Positions 9,975 to 22,191 are shown, counted from the first letter of the stretch. The stretch is DNA of 64,000 nucleotides from Sepiola atlantica (GCA_963556195.1 OY744519.1:29452397-29516396), one strand, 5' to 3'. Notes: generated by a model not told the origin, from the sequence alone. Translations and numbers: made by a program.

Positions 9975-10880
9975 TTCAGAGAAAATATTATTTTAATTAA
10001 TGAAACGGGTGGGTGAAAAAAAAAAAGAAAATTGCTAAAATTTTCCTTAAGGCCTTATCGTCTGACCCTCTAAGAGGAAACGTTAGAATGATACATTTAA
10101 AACTAAGAAAATCGAATGAGATATGAGGGGGGAAATTGTTTACTTTGTATACGCATCAAATTTCAAGTTATAAATAAAAGAAAGTAAAACTTTTTTGTTG
10201 CTGTTTATGGGTCCCCGACCCGAACAAAGATCCAACGCGAACACCCCACCCCTACCCCCACCGGAAAATAAGACTAAAAACTGTATTTTATGTATTAAAT
10301 TTATATTTATTGTAATTGTAATTGACCCAAATTATTATAAAACTATAAATCATTTTCTTAAATTAATGTGTTTTTTTTATGTGTAGGGGTGGATTAGCAC
10401 GGATTAATACGTTCTGTTTTAACTATTAACAAAAGACTGAAATAGTTGACCTTTTACGAATAAACCTAAATGCATTATGGGTGAATTTAATTTTTTAATG
10501 AAATTATTTTGTTAATTTGTTGACCGCTGTTAGTGTTTGTAAATTATGCTACTTACGATTGTATATCCTCCGTCACAAACAACGAAAAAAATATGTCTCC
10601 CCAGCGTTCGCAGTAATATTCATATTCATATAAAATAACGTCTAAAATGGTTAAGTTATGAAAGAGTAATAAGAGAAAAAGAAACCGTTTCAAACTGGAA
10701 AGTTAAAAAAGGGATAAAAAAACGTATTAATGGATGTAAGAAAACAGAAAGAAAACAGGAAAAATACGTCTCATTATGGAAATAGATTAAAAGCAGGAGT
10801 TGTCTCACTTGCTATTTACTTTTTAAATTCCTCTAAATACTTGAAAGGGATTTGTCTGGCGATTTTCTACTCGCTAACTT

Positions 10881-10950
<70 letters not shown>

Positions 10951-11097
10951 GTACAGAAAAATCAGTACAACATTAGTACCGTCGGTTTCAAGCTCGGAAG
11001 GACTTAACCATTTGGCTCTCTTCAGCATATGTTGTCACCTGTTTCAGAAATGTGAAGTCACGTGTCACTCTCGTTTGGATGCGTTATTTGCTTAGAG
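9975..11097. other. Gene-free AT-rich stretch with an (AT)n tract
   Basis: No coding region was recognised. An (AT)n tract lies at 10884-10946. The open frame that crosses it is an artefact. Confidence 0.5.
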
Positions 11098-11787
11098 TGT
11101 TATGTATATTTGTTTAAAATTAGTGTTAGGGAGGTTTGTGCCAGTTGACACGGTTAAGATTCGGATAAAAATTGTTGTTTGGGATAAATACAATTTAGGC
11201 GCGCAGTGTGAATATAATTGTATTGGCGCGTCCCAAATAAAAAAATAACGCCCACGCAAATTCCGGCGTGGCCTTATATATTAAATCAACTCAAAACGAG
11301 CGGACGTAGTAGGGAGCACACCACGTGATATTTCTGTCCAATGGGATTTCTCCAAAGACATTTTTCTAAACTTTTCTCCTTAAGCTCGCTGGAGCCTATC
11401 CAAATAGTATTTAAGCACACACAAACATCAAACCCTCTCTCTCAACTGACTCTTCATTCGGAGGTTACACGCGTCTTACTATCACTCTTCCATTTCACTT
11501 TTCGCGCGCTTCATACAATTTCACAGGCGAACATTACCTATTGCCTCTCTTAACATTTTATAACATATGAGCATTTCAACAAAACAAAAGACATTCTCCT
11601 TTTTACTTACCCTGAAACTAAAGAAAGGACTTTTGAACTCATTACAAAAGGAAATATGTTCTATTTGGTAATGGTTTATTTCAGTGAATAAACTTCCGTT
11701 GGTTTTGCATGTAAGTCTTCTTATTATTATTTCTATTTTTATTTGTAGAGGAAGTTATCACCAAAAAAAGGCATGACGACCACCACA
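11098..11787 (+). repeat. 5' LTR of the plus-strand Gypsy element
   Basis: 690 bp, beginning TGTTATG and ending CACA. A TATTTAAG box near 11408 and an AATAAA near 11686 fit a promoter and a poly(A) signal. The short open frame at 11341-11553 recurs in the other LTR and is not evidence for a gene. Confidence 0.9.
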
Positions 11788-11790
11788 AGT

Positions 11791-11807
11791 TGGTGACCCA
11801 GACTTAG
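11791..11807 (+). promoter_or_regulatory. Primer binding site, resembles tRNA-Trp
   Basis: TGGTGACCC begins 3 bases after the LTR. From memory the first nine bases are complementary to the 3' end of animal tRNA-Trp, CCA included. The following bases match only in part. Confidence 0.55.
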
Positions 11808-12075
11808 AAAATTGCATGCACAACGGAATCTCCTTATAAGCTACACGCGGTTTCCTAACCTACTGGCGATATCATGCGTGCGGTAACACTCAAAGGAAGT
11901 AAAAAGACGATGCGAATCTCAAGGGATGATACAAGCCGTCAGACGAAGCGTGGATCTCAGTACAATATAGCAACAAATTAGCGAGTTATGCCGATAGTCG
12001 CTATTAAATCGAAATTAAACAAATCAACCGACAGTTTTAAGGCTTTAAAATCATTTTCAAACGAAAAACAGAAAA

Positions 12076-12893
12076 ATGGAAGCTCCCCGCGTTGAAACAC
12101 CTCTAGCTACATTAACGCTAAATATTCCAGCTTTTAATCCCACCAATATAAAGACGTGGTTTATCCAGATCCAGGCCCTTTTCGACGCAAAACGGATTAC
12201 GTCTCAGCGAACCAAGTATTGTTATTTGGTTGAAAAACTCCCGGCATACGTCGTCGAGGAAGTGACTGATTTATTGGAGAACGTACCAGAAAATAATCCA
12301 TACGATGAACTTAAGGAGGCTATTTTGAGACGGACTGGCTTATCAAACGAGACAATGTTACGCAATCTCTTCACCCAAGTAGAATTGGGAGATCGCACAC
12401 CGTCGCAACTTTTACGATACATGCGATCATTGCTAGGAGACAACAAAATGTCCGAAACTATAATGAGAAGTTTGTGGCTAGATAAACTCCCAGACACAAC
12501 AGTACAAATTCTGGCACCCACAACGGAAGAGACAAGCACTGTAAAGCTCGCCGACATGGCAGACCGAATTCATGAAAATCTGAGGAGCCGCAAAGTAAAC
12601 TCAGCACAAGCACAGCCAAAACAGACGAGAGACGACGAAGTGGCCGGACTAAAAACTACGGCGGAAATCTCACTCGTAAATTGCAGGAATTAATGCAAAT
12701 AAACCGTCGTTACTCATTTAATAATCGACCTAACTACCGAAAACGAAGTTTTAGCAGAGGTCGAAGCAACACACGAGAACGAGCGAACGAAATCTGTTTT
12801 TACCACAAAAAATTCGGCACAGAAGCGAGACGTTGCACTTATCCTTGTACTTTTGAAAACAAGAATCAGGGAAACGATCATTCCAGCCAGTAG
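12076..12893 (+). pseudogene. Gag and nucleocapsid of the plus-strand Gypsy element, frameshifted
   Basis: The ATG at 12076 opens a 205-residue capsid-like frame (a Gypsy gag with PAFNPTNIKTWF near residue 16 and LRYMRSLLGD near 115). It runs out of frame at about 12650, where an AAAAACT string fits a 1-bp loss. The continuation lies one frame away, at 12681-12893. It is arginine-rich and ends in the finger CFYHKKFGTEARRCTYPC, a CX2H-type gag motif of this Gypsy group. The nucleocapsid frame stops at 12893, where the pol frame is already open in the -1 frame, so Gag-Pol expression by a -1 shift is plausible. Confidence 0.87.
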
Positions 12894-15800
12894 TGACGAC
12901 AACTGTTGCTGGATTTTCCACTAAAGGTCGTCTATTTTTCATTCGTTACAGTAATCACGGATATAACTTCTTAATAGACACCGGAGCCGAAATAAGCGTG
13001 ATACCAGCGCTAAGTAAACAGAAAGCTACTCCACAGCCTTACCACCTCCAGGCAGCTAATGGCACACAAATACCGACATACGGTGAAAAGTACTTAAGCG
13101 TCAATCTCGGCTTGCGTCGCACATTTTCGTGGATTTTTACCATAGCCAACGTGACGACACCAATATAAGGAGCAGATTTCCTAGCACGATTTAATCTATC
13201 AGTAGACATGACTAATCGCACACTGACTGATAACCAAACAAAAGTCGTAATTAAAGGTATCACCACAAGATACCAGTCTACTGGGATTAGTTCTGCCTTT
13301 CCTGAAGAGACGTACATTCGTCGGCTGTGTCAAAAATACCCACAACTTACTCAGCCATTCACAGTCGCGGATGATATTAAACATAATGCAAGACATTATA
13401 TTAAAACGAGTAGACAACCCGTCTACGCCACCCCCAGACGTTTGAAGCCGGATAAGTACAAGATCGCAAAGGACGAATTCCAACGCATGTTACAACAAGG
13501 AATTATTCGACCTTCCAAAAGTGCGTGGTCATCTCCTCTACATATGGTACAGAAATCAGACGCGACAACATGGCGTCCTTGCGGCGATTTCAGGAGATTA
13601 AATGCACAAACTGTACCGGATTGATACCCTATCCCACACATTCACGATTTCGCAATCGGACTGCAAAACGCCACGGTATTTTCCAAACTGGATTTAGTGA
13701 AAGCATATCACCAAATACCGGTGGCGGAAGAAGATATCCATAAAACAGCACTGACCACGCCATTTGGACTTTACGAATTCGTCAGAATGCCATTCGGACT
13801 TAGGAACGCCTGTCAAACCTTCCAAAGGTTAATAGACGAGGTTTTTAGGGACCTTCCATTCGTATTCGCATACGTGGACGATGTCCTAATTTCTAGTAGA
13901 AACCTCGACGAACATAAACAACACTTGGAACAAGTTTTCCAAAGACTGTCCCATTACGGTTTAAAAATAAACTTGGACAAATGTATTTTCGGTCAGCAAG
14001 AAGTAAATTTCCTCGAACATTCAATTGATAAGGATGGAATATCACCATTACCCGAAAAAGTAAGTGCCATTACGAATTTTCCACAACCTACGTCTGTTAG
14101 ACAAATTCGTCGCTTCATAGGTGTAATTAATTATTACAGACGATTTTTACCCAACTGTTCCACAATCCTTGCACCGTTAACGTCATTATTGAAGAACAAA
14201 ACGAAAAACCAACAATTAAAACTGGAAGGATCAGCTTTAAAAGCTTTCCATCAAGCTAAAACTGCCTTAGTCAATTTCACAAAATTGAATAATATTAAGG
14301 ACAGTGAGGAATAGAAACTTACACTTACAACAGACGCATCAGACATAGCTGTAGGAGCAGTTATACACCAACTGACAGGGAATACAATGACCCCTATTTC
14401 GTTTTTTTTTTCAGCCAAACTGAGCAAGACACAGACAAAGTACAGTACCTTTTCAAGGGAACTATTAGCAATTTATTTGTCAATTAAACATTTTAGACAT
14501 CTGTTAGAAAGAAGAAACTTTTGTATTTACACTGACCATAAGCCGTTAACATATGCACTGCATACACATGTAGATAAATATGGCCCAAGAGAAATCAGAC
14601 ATCTTGATTATATTGCTCAATATTCTACAGACATCAGATACGTCAAGGGACAAGAAAACATCGTGGCGGACGCATTATCACGAGCTGCAATAACTTCGAT
14701 AAATTCCAGTTCGCTGAGTATGGAATTAATTGCACAAGAACAAAAGACGGACGAGACACTCACTGACGTACAACAGAAAACGTCTTGGCAACTGAAGGAA
14801 ATGCCTGTACCTTTTAGTGCAACATCATTTTATTGTGATACAGCAAAAAAAAAACACGTCCATACATACCGCCAAGCATCAGACGACATGTTTTTCAACA
14901 TTTCCACAATTTATCCCATCCAGGCAAACGAGCCACGGTAAGAATAATAGCAGACCGTTTCGTTTGGCCGAAAATGAATACAGATATTCGAAATTGGACC
15001 AAGACGTGTGTATCCTGTCAAAAGAATAAAATCCACAGGCATACAAAGTCACCACTGGGCACTTTCAGTACGCCAGATGCTAAGTTTACCAATATCCATG
15101 TTGACTTGGTGGGAGCATTACCCCCCCCCCTCGAAAGGACACACCCACATTCTCACCATAGTCGACAGGTTCAGCAGATGGCCAACAGCCATACCCGTGA
15201 AGGACACATCGGCGGCGACAGTAGCTGGAACAATATTAAAAGACTGGATAGCGATTTTTGGAGTACCGTCAGTACTCACAACGGACAGAGGCTCGCAATT
15301 TCAATCGAAACTCTTCGCAGAGTTCAACCAATTGTTGGGAACAACCCACATAAAGACAACGGCTTATCACCCTTGCTCGAATGTCCTCGTCGAACGCTTC
15401 CACAGACAGCTAAAAACTTCTTTGGCTACGAGTCATAACAACGCAGACTGGTCAGATAATTTACCATTAATCCTATTAATGATCCGAAACACGATAAAAG
15501 AGGATTTACAAAGCACGCCAGCGGAGGTAGTTTTTGGATCAGCAGTCACACTACCTGGACAATATTTTGATGCATACGCAGACATTTCACCCACAAATAC
15601 ATTTGTGACGGAATTAAAGAACAAAATGTCTTCTCTCAAATTTACACCCACCAGGAGGGCTGACAAACAAACACATATGCCAAATGACCTTCACACATGC
15701 AAATATGTATTTATTAGGAATGATACAGTCAAAAAGCCATTTTGTCCAAATTACACAGGACCATACCAAGTTTTGGACAGAAGTGAAAAATATTTCACTG

Positions 15801-16009
15801 TCCAAAGGAAAAACAGGAAAGACAACATCGCGATCGACTGAATTAAACCAGCATACATTGAGGAACACCCTCAGACAATTTCCCCACCAGAACAAATTCC
15901 CTTAGAACATGGGAGTCCAGCAGAAAATGACGGGAACATCAAACCTACGACAAAAACAGATAGGAAAGTCCACTGGCCGAAACATTTCAAGGAATACATT
16001 ACATATTAA
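12893..16009 (+). pseudogene. Pol of the plus-strand Gypsy element (PR-RT-RH-IN), broken
   Basis: Protease is at 12893-13168 (LIDTGAEISVIP). RT runs from about 13330 to 14250, with [12 protein letters not shown] near 13680 and the catalytic YVDD near 13870. RNase H is at about 14320-14700 (TTDASD, FSRELLAI, TDHKPLTYA, ADALSR). Integrase runs from about 14860 to 15840, with a zinc region (HNLSHPG, CVSCQK) and a core with D in HVDLVGA, D in LTTDRGSQF and E in LVERFH, 35 residues between the last two. Breaks: TAA at 13166-13168, TGA at 13622-13624, TAG at 14312-14314, a frame change at the A10 run 14845-14854, another at the C10 run 15121-15130, and TGA at 15839-15841. After that last stop the frame stays open to TAA at 16007-16009. 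Both TGA codons sit where CGA would fit, as expected from CpG decay. Confidence 0.92.
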
Positions 16010-16045
16010 AAAAAAATAAAAAAAATTTCTTTCCTTTTTTTCAAT

Positions 16046-16058
16046 CTGGGGGGAGTAT
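16046..16058 (+). promoter_or_regulatory. Polypurine tract
   Basis: A G-rich purine run (GGGGGGAG) lies a few bases before the start of the 3' LTR. Confidence 0.75.
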
Positions 16059-16754
16059 TGTGCCAGTATATGTATATTTGTTTAAAATTAGTGTTCGGGA
16101 GGTTTGTGCCAGTTGACACGGTTAAGATTCGGATAAAAATTGTTGTTTGGGATAAATACAATTTAGGCGCACAGTGTGAATATAATTGTATTGGCGCGTC
16201 CCAAATAAAAAATAACGCCCACGCAAATTCCGGCGTGGCCTTATATATTAAATCAACTCAAAACGAGCGGACGTAGTAGGGAGCACACCACGTGATATTT
16301 CTGTCCAATGGGATTTCTCCAAAGACATTTTTCTAAACTTTTCTCCTTAAGCTCGCTGGAGCCTATCCAAATAGTATTTAAGCACACACAAACATCAAAC
16401 CCTCTCTCTCAACTGACTCTTCATTCGGAGGTTACACGCGTCTTACTATCACTCTTCCATTTCACTTTTCGCGCGCTTCATACAATTTCACAGGCGAACA
16501 TTACCTATTGCCTCTCTTAACATTTTATAACATATGAGCATTTCAACAAAACAAAAGACATTCTCCTTTTTACTTACCCTGAAACTAAAGAAAGGACTTT
16601 TGAACTCATTACAAAAGGAAATATGTTCTATTTGGTAATGGTTTATTTCAGTGAATAAACTTCCGTTGGTTTTGCATGTAAGTCTTCTTATTATTATTTC
16701 TATTTTTATTTGTAGAGGAAGTTATCACCAAAAAAAGGCATGACGACCAACACA
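16059..16754 (+). repeat. 3' LTR of the plus-strand Gypsy element
   Basis: 696 bp, beginning TGTGCCAG and ending CACA. It has 7 bases near its start that the 5' LTR lacks, and a few substitutions. Confidence 0.9.
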
Positions 16755-17213
16755 GGTTTAATAAAGTTTGAAAAAGAGACGTGGGTTGAGATTTTAAAAA
16801 TAGAAAAGATTTTAAAATATAAAAAAAATAAAAACTATTTCTATACAAATCCCGTGAGTCAATGTTTATGAAGGGCGTATATTTGGCCGTTACTGTTTTG
16901 AGGGTTAATTATGTGTCTTCTAGAGAATGTTGAGGAGAGAAAATGGGTTTATGGATTATACTTATGAAAAAATAATAAAGAGGTTAAAAAACACACATTA
17001 AATTCAAATACAAGGTCTGGATTAAAGGACTTTAAATCAATCCAAAAGGAATTTAAATAAAGATTTAACTCGGGTCCAGTCCTGGCAGCTTGTCAATCGG
17101 TCTAAGGGCAGTAACTCTGCAGGATTCTTGAATTATTCTGTATACGTGAGTAGAGCTAGGTAGTAAGTCATGAAAATATATTTGTTAGTAGTTTGTGAAA
17201 TATTTTCATGACT

Positions 17214-17291
<78 letters not shown>

Positions 17292-18180
17292 CAATGCTAT
17301 TAATTATACAGTGGATAATTTGGCGTAGGAAGATTATGAAGAGTTTTAAAAAGAAAGAAAAGAAATTCCAACTAATTATTTGGGTGGTTAGGAATAGCTG
17401 AAAAAAGTTTTTTTTTTTTAATAAGGAATTTCTAAATGTAATTGCGTTTTGTTTGGGGGCGGATAAATCAAAAAGGAAATGAAAAGGAACAGATTACTAC
17501 AAAGTAAAGTAGTTTAATACGATTTATTTAAATCTAAAGTAACTGTTGTAATTGTTTAACTGATTTCGTTTTGTATTCGTCCAGATTTTAAATTAAATTA
17601 TTTCATTCTGTCATCGCGTGAATATATCAAGATGTCGACACACACATACAGAGAACTGGCAGCTTGTGACCAAAAAAACAACTTCTTGTCAATTTAATGA
17701 TATTAGCATTTGTTTATTTATAGATCGAAATAGCGAAGTAAATGTAATTGTTGAACAAGTAGCGAGACATAAACACAATGACACATTCACACACACTTAA
17801 TTTTTAGTTGGCGAATTCAATCATTTGATTTAGATCTTTAAAAGAAATAGTTTTATGCAAGATATTTGTATAATAAATTTTTAAAATAAATGAAATAATA
17901 TATTATGATTTGATACCTAAAAAGTAAATGTAGCTTGATATTAAAATGTTGCAGCGGATTTTCGGCGGAGTGATGTTAAATAGGGGCACTATTTACTCTT
18001 AAATCTTATGTGATTGTCATAACGTACATTGTATTTATTTAACCAATGTGTTTGCTTTCAAAGATTCTTTTGAAAGTAAATATAACGAAATTAAATTTGT
18101 TTTAAATATTTTAAACAGGTGTCGGCTGTGCGATCCATGTTAATTTAGCAAACGCACTACTTTTTCAGAAACGATTCCTT
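16755..18180. other. Gene-free stretch with a microsatellite and a foldback remnant
   Basis: No coding region was recognised. (AT)n then (AG)n occupy 17217-17291. A part at about 17860-17960 is similar to 21060-21140 (shared AATAATATATTATnATTTGATAC), so it is probably an old dispersed repeat. Confidence 0.5.
17157..17216. repeat. Foldback remnant, related to 25516-25682
   Basis: AAGTCATGAAAATAT at about 17165 pairs with ATATTTTCATGACTT at 17201-17214. The left flank (GTAGAGCTAGGTAGTAAG) matches the flank of the hairpins at 25516 and 41449. The middle of the element is lost. Confidence 0.65.
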
Positions 18181-18181
18181 T

Positions 18182-19165
18182 GATTTTTTTTTTTTAGCAT
18201 AGTTCACGTCAAACAAGACAGGCCGCCACTGTAGACGTAAGGGACTACTGAGAAAAAAGAAAAGGGGAGAAGGTTATGGGGTCAACCTAAATTGGGATCT
18301 GCGCAGCGAGATGTCTGTTTACATTAGTTTTAAATTTCTGCATGTCTATACTGTCGGGGAAACAGGGGTCAGGGAGGGACTTCCAGAGGCCAGCAGCACG
18401 AGGAAAGAAGCTATTTGAGTAGAAGGCTCTCCGACATCTGGGGACCTCTACAGTGAACGAATGAGATTTAGTTGATTGTCGAGTTAGTCTAGTGAATTTA
18501 CGTCGAGGGGGCACCAGAGTAGCCAATTCATCGGAGCATAATCCATGTAAGTATTTGTAAAACAAGCACAATGATGCTACATTGCGGCGATGGAACAGAG
18601 GCTGAAGCTTGGTTGACAGTGAGGGACCTATTAGGTTGGCGATTCTTTTTTGGACTTGTCAAGGAGGAAGAGACTAGTAGATGATGCACCAGCCCAGATG
18701 TGACAACAATACTCCATGCATGGGCGGATGGTGACTTTGTAGAGATACAGGATAATGTCAGGTGTGAAGAGTTTACTAGCACGGTAGAGGGAGCCAACCT
18801 TCTTTGCGGTAGCCTTGGCAATGTCTTCAATGTATTTGTTCCAATTCATGTTACCTGTGAAAGTTAGGCCGAGGAGTTTAAATTATGAACTCTCAGGTAG
18901 GGTGTTATTTTCCATGACAATCGGTGGTTGAAGAGGTTCCTTGTAGTTATTGAAGGAAAGGAGCTTTGTCTTAGCGGTATTAAAAGTTACCAACCATTTA
19001 TGACCCCAATCCACTACAGCCTGGAAGTCATTTTCTAAAGATTCAGCCAATTTCTCGAATATGATCGCGTCGGTTTTGCCAACATGGCGAGAGTAAAGCG
19101 TGGTGTCGTCAGCAAATAAACCAATCTCAGACTTAGATAAAAGCCGTTCAGCAAGAATAAGGTCC
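18182..19165 (-). pseudogene. LINE family A, 3' half of reverse transcriptase, 5'-truncated
   Basis: Read on the minus strand from 19165, this encodes the end of a non-LTR RT palm (LFADDTTLYSRH, with the FADD catalytic motif near 19120) and then the thumb and C-terminal region (KLLGLTF, TIRPCMEYCCHIWAGA, FFPRAAGLWKSLP). One stop (TAA near 18883) and one frame change (near 18655) break it. The C-terminal frame runs to a stop at 18287. A short 3' UTR ending in an A-run (T-run on the plus strand at 18182-18194) marks the 3' end. The same C-terminus and tail occur at 62230-62882. The families are of the CR1/L2/Jockey type by appearance. Confidence 0.9.
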
Positions 19166-19240
19166 TCTTTTTAATTTCATTTTAGCAAACTAAAATTTAA
19201 GTGTTTACAATTGATCTTAAAAGTGTAAGCTCTATAAGGT

Positions 19241-19275
19241 ATCAGCATGGCCATCCGGCGTTGCCCGGGGACGTC
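19241..19275 (-). mobile_element. Helitron-like 3' terminus, minus strand
   Basis: On the minus strand a hairpin CCGGGCAACGCCGG (19255-19269) is followed after 9 nt by CTGA and T, which fits hairpin plus CTRR/T. The element body would extend to the right on the plus strand. Confidence 0.5.
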
Positions 19276-20880
19276 GATAAAAAAATAAAATTGCGTGTAA
19301 CATCTTTCTTTTAAAACTCTTGCTCTCTCTATCTTTCTTTATCCCAACTCTCCATCTCTCTCCCTCTCTATCTTCCTCACTTCTCCTCTCTACCCTTTCT
19401 CCGTCCTTTTATCTTCCCTCTAACTCACGTACCAATTCCCCTTCTCCCGTCAAGAAGGATGTCTCCCTACGACCGAGAACAGATACAACACTTTGATCAT
19501 TGCTTAAATGCTAAGAAAGTGTATTTTAGATCGAGTTTCAGTTCGATGACAAAAGTCGCTCTAAATGTCGACCCCTCTCTAACTAATTTTGATTTTGGTG
19601 GCCCCCAAAAAATGACCATTAAAAGAAAAGTTTCTATATTCTGTCTGAGGCAATGCTGAAAAAAAAATATCAGCTTTGTGGGTGAGTCTTCTGTAGTTTC
19701 TTTTTTACTATTAGCTGGACACCTACACATACACAAATACAACTTTGAGAGTTTGAATTACCTACTAGACACCATCCTCGAGTGTCTTCTGTTTCTCTGT
19801 ACAAGGGTTTGTCAGGACAACCTGACATGAGGACACTTTTCCAACAAGTAAATCATGACCAAATATTCAAAATAACATAATATTTGAAGCCCAAATAAGA
19901 CAACCTCAATACGGCTATACACTGGCTCATAGGAGGAATGGCGCATTTTCTCCAAGTAATGTTACCTCAAGTAACAGCACTTAGCTGAATACTCCACCAG
20001 AATAGATGAATACTTGTCTTGGAATCCGGTAAAACCAAGGGACCACAAGAAAGATATAATATAACATAGTGAATTAGTAAATTGGGGAGAGGAAAATTAA
20101 CGTGCTTGACTTCTTTACTAACTCAACGTTTGACAGGTAAAGGAGAACTTGAATGAAAAATTCAAATATCTATGTATCTCATATAGCGATCAAGTGTTAG
20201 CCCTAGGAAGGTGGCCCTTGATTTCTGAGAACGTCGACTGAAGTAAAATGAAACAAAAAACCAACTCTACTTTATATAATAAATTAGTATATTTTAAAGT
20301 AGTCTGACGAAAAAAATCCATTAAACATTTGAGAAAAAAACATTTATTTGTATTAGCGAGACCCATGGAAATTCCACAGTTGTATCCTTCATCTGTTATA
20401 TATTGCTGTCATGCATTCTATAGACGTCCGGCGCGAAAGCAGACCCCACAATATTATTGTATCACCTTTGTTTAAACTGAAACATACTTTATTTATCTAA
20501 GTACTCTGGTTAATGCAGTTTCCGAATATATCGGGTTATGGAGAACGATCTCAAAAACCTTTGTTAGTAGTTTGTGAAATATTTCCATTCTATGGACGTC
20601 CGACGCGACCGCAGACCCACGCTATTATTATACTACACTCTGATCCAAAGGCCGAGAAAGTGTATTTTAGTTGTAGTTTCACGTTCGATATAACAGCACC
20701 ATCAGATGAAATTTTTAATTACCTTTGTGCATTGCATCTTCGGCGATTGAACGGTCTCAACTTTTAAAAAAGGGTGGAGGGTCAATTAATACGTTTGTTA
20801 TCATTGTTATAAAAAAATGAAAATTTTTAACTTTCTCTAATGTAGACTGATTTATTTTGTTTTGTATATAGCGTGATGGC
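19276..20880. repeat. Body of dispersed repeats, no gene
   Basis: A T/C-rich low-complexity stretch (19320-19450) is followed by a block with AAGAAAGTGTATTTTAG at about 19513 that recurs near 20654. Another block (CATTCTATGGACGTCCGACG type) occurs at 20412-20461, 20586-20637 and, more diverged, 22814-22863. The frames at 19459-19659 and 20513-20767 cross these repeats and carry no domain I recognise. Confidence 0.5.
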
Positions 20881-21587
20881 ACTTGAAAATGGCGACCGGG
20901 GAAGCAGCTTCGCAAAAGATAGATGGTCCTAATATTTATTGTTGGCGAACGCAGTTATGGTTTGTTTTTTGTTTTTTTTATTTTTTTTAACTTTTATATG
21001 TTAAATTTAACATTTTTTTTTTAACTTTTATATGTTAAATTTAACATATAAAAGTCAGATTAATAAGATATTTGTAAAAGAATTATTTAAAATGAATAAA
21101 ATAATATATTATTATTTGATACAGAAAAGAAATGTAGTTTTCCAGTGCAAATCGGAATATGTGGTTTATTAATTCTTTCCCCAGTGAATAAATTTTAATT
21201 CGATTTAATTTCTTTGCAAGTATAATTTATCCTGCTCGCAATATTTTTTTCGTTCTAGCAGCAAATGTTAATTACACATGGAAACCATTTTTTCTCTCGA
21301 AATCTAGTTTCGCTAATAATAGTAATTAGTAATACTAATACATTTTAATAACTACTAAATAAATGTTTTTAAAAAGTATATTGTTATTTATATAAAATTT
21401 GACATGTTAAAGTTAAAACTTTAGCATTACGATGTCCATTCAAGTCACGTGACGATTCTTCGTAAACTGTGTATACAGATAAAATACCTCATATTTGAAA
21501 CCGTTATCTTTTTATTTTCATTTAGCGATATACAATACTTCAATTAAGACATTACTATTATGCTTTATTTTTCCTAAACTATAACGC
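20881..21587. other. AT-rich stretch with a perfect 30-bp palindrome
   Basis: The palindrome lies at 21025-21054, and its left half is repeated at about 20991-21012. No gene was recognised. An ATG near 20889 opens about 25 codons only. Confidence 0.5.
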
Positions 21588-22191
21588 ACTTTTATAAATC
21601 CTGGTGATACCAGATCAGGCTGCCCTGTGGCTCCCTGAGACGAAATTCACCTACATTGACGTTTTTTTTTTGTTTTGTTTTTTGTAAAACTTAATTATGT
21701 TCTACAAAACCAAAAACAAAAACAACAGCCCCTCTCCCTTTCTCCCTCCCCTTTTTTATTTTTATTTTTCCTACCCTACTCCCGGTCCTGGATATGACCT
21801 TAAACTACATCCGATGGTGAAATCCGGCTTACGGACTTTGGGGAATGTGGAGCCTCCTCTTAATTACCATTGCTCCCAGGTGCACCCTGACCCGGAGTGG
21901 TAGTACCTGTTAGGGTCCCAACTATGGGTTAAATAGAAACAGATATTAAAAGGGGAAAGAAACAAAAAAGAGAAGAAAACAAGACCAGATTCGGCATTAA
22001 ATAACCCAAAAAGGGTTGATATGCCGTAAAACAAAACTACCAAACCAAAAACCCTGATTAAACATTTGAAGATATAAAGAACTTGAAGCATAAAAACTTT
22101 CACTATAATGACCAGATTCGGCATTAAATAACCCAAAAAGGGTTGATATGCCGTAAAACAAAACTACCAAACTACCAAACTTTTATAAATC
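21588..22191 (+). mobile_element. Retroposon with 13-bp target duplication and a 127-bp dimer
   Basis: ACTTTTATAAATC occurs at 21588-21600 and again at 22179-22191, flanking 578 bp. The insertion starts CTGGTGATACCAG and ends in two direct copies of a 127-bp unit (first at 21983, second at 22110) containing the hairpin-prone AACCC...GGGTT. The same dimer with the same 127-bp period is seen at 47739 and 47866, and single or partial units at 30600-30980, 32875-33235 and 36965-37050. A 13-bp duplication suggests LINE-type target-primed insertion. No ORF is present. Confidence 0.75.

Larger units (their letters stand above)
11098..16754 (+). mobile_element. Ty3/Gypsy LTR retrotransposon, complete in outline but broken
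   Basis: Two long direct repeats (11098-11787 and 16059-16754) flank a gag-pol interior of about 4.3 kb. The LTRs are about 99% identical apart from a 7-bp stretch present only near the start of the 3' copy. A primer site follows the 5' LTR and a G-rich purine tract precedes the 3' LTR. The interior encodes gag, a zinc-finger nucleocapsid, protease, RT, RNase H and integrase. I count four in-frame stops and three frameshifts, so no functional polyprotein is encoded. I find no target-site duplication at these limits, so the ends may be misplaced by a few bases or the copy is recombinant. It belongs to a different Gypsy lineage from the 4.6-kb element. Confidence 0.92.

Noticed and set aside
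10730..11095. 121-residue open frame
   Set aside because: More than a third is translated (TA)n microsatellite. No domain.
11341..11553. 70-residue open frame, identical to 16308-16520
   Set aside because: Both lie inside the two LTRs of one element, so the conservation is that of the LTR and not of a gene.
20889..20966. Possible first coding exon beginning MATGEAASQK
   Set aside because: The context is start-like, but the frame closes after about 25 codons in a T-run, and I saw no convincing splice donor.
21601..21650. HDV-like ribozyme at the 5' end of the TSD-flanked retroposon
   Set aside because: GGTGA can pair with TCACC further on, but no P3/P4 arrangement with the catalytic C could be drawn.
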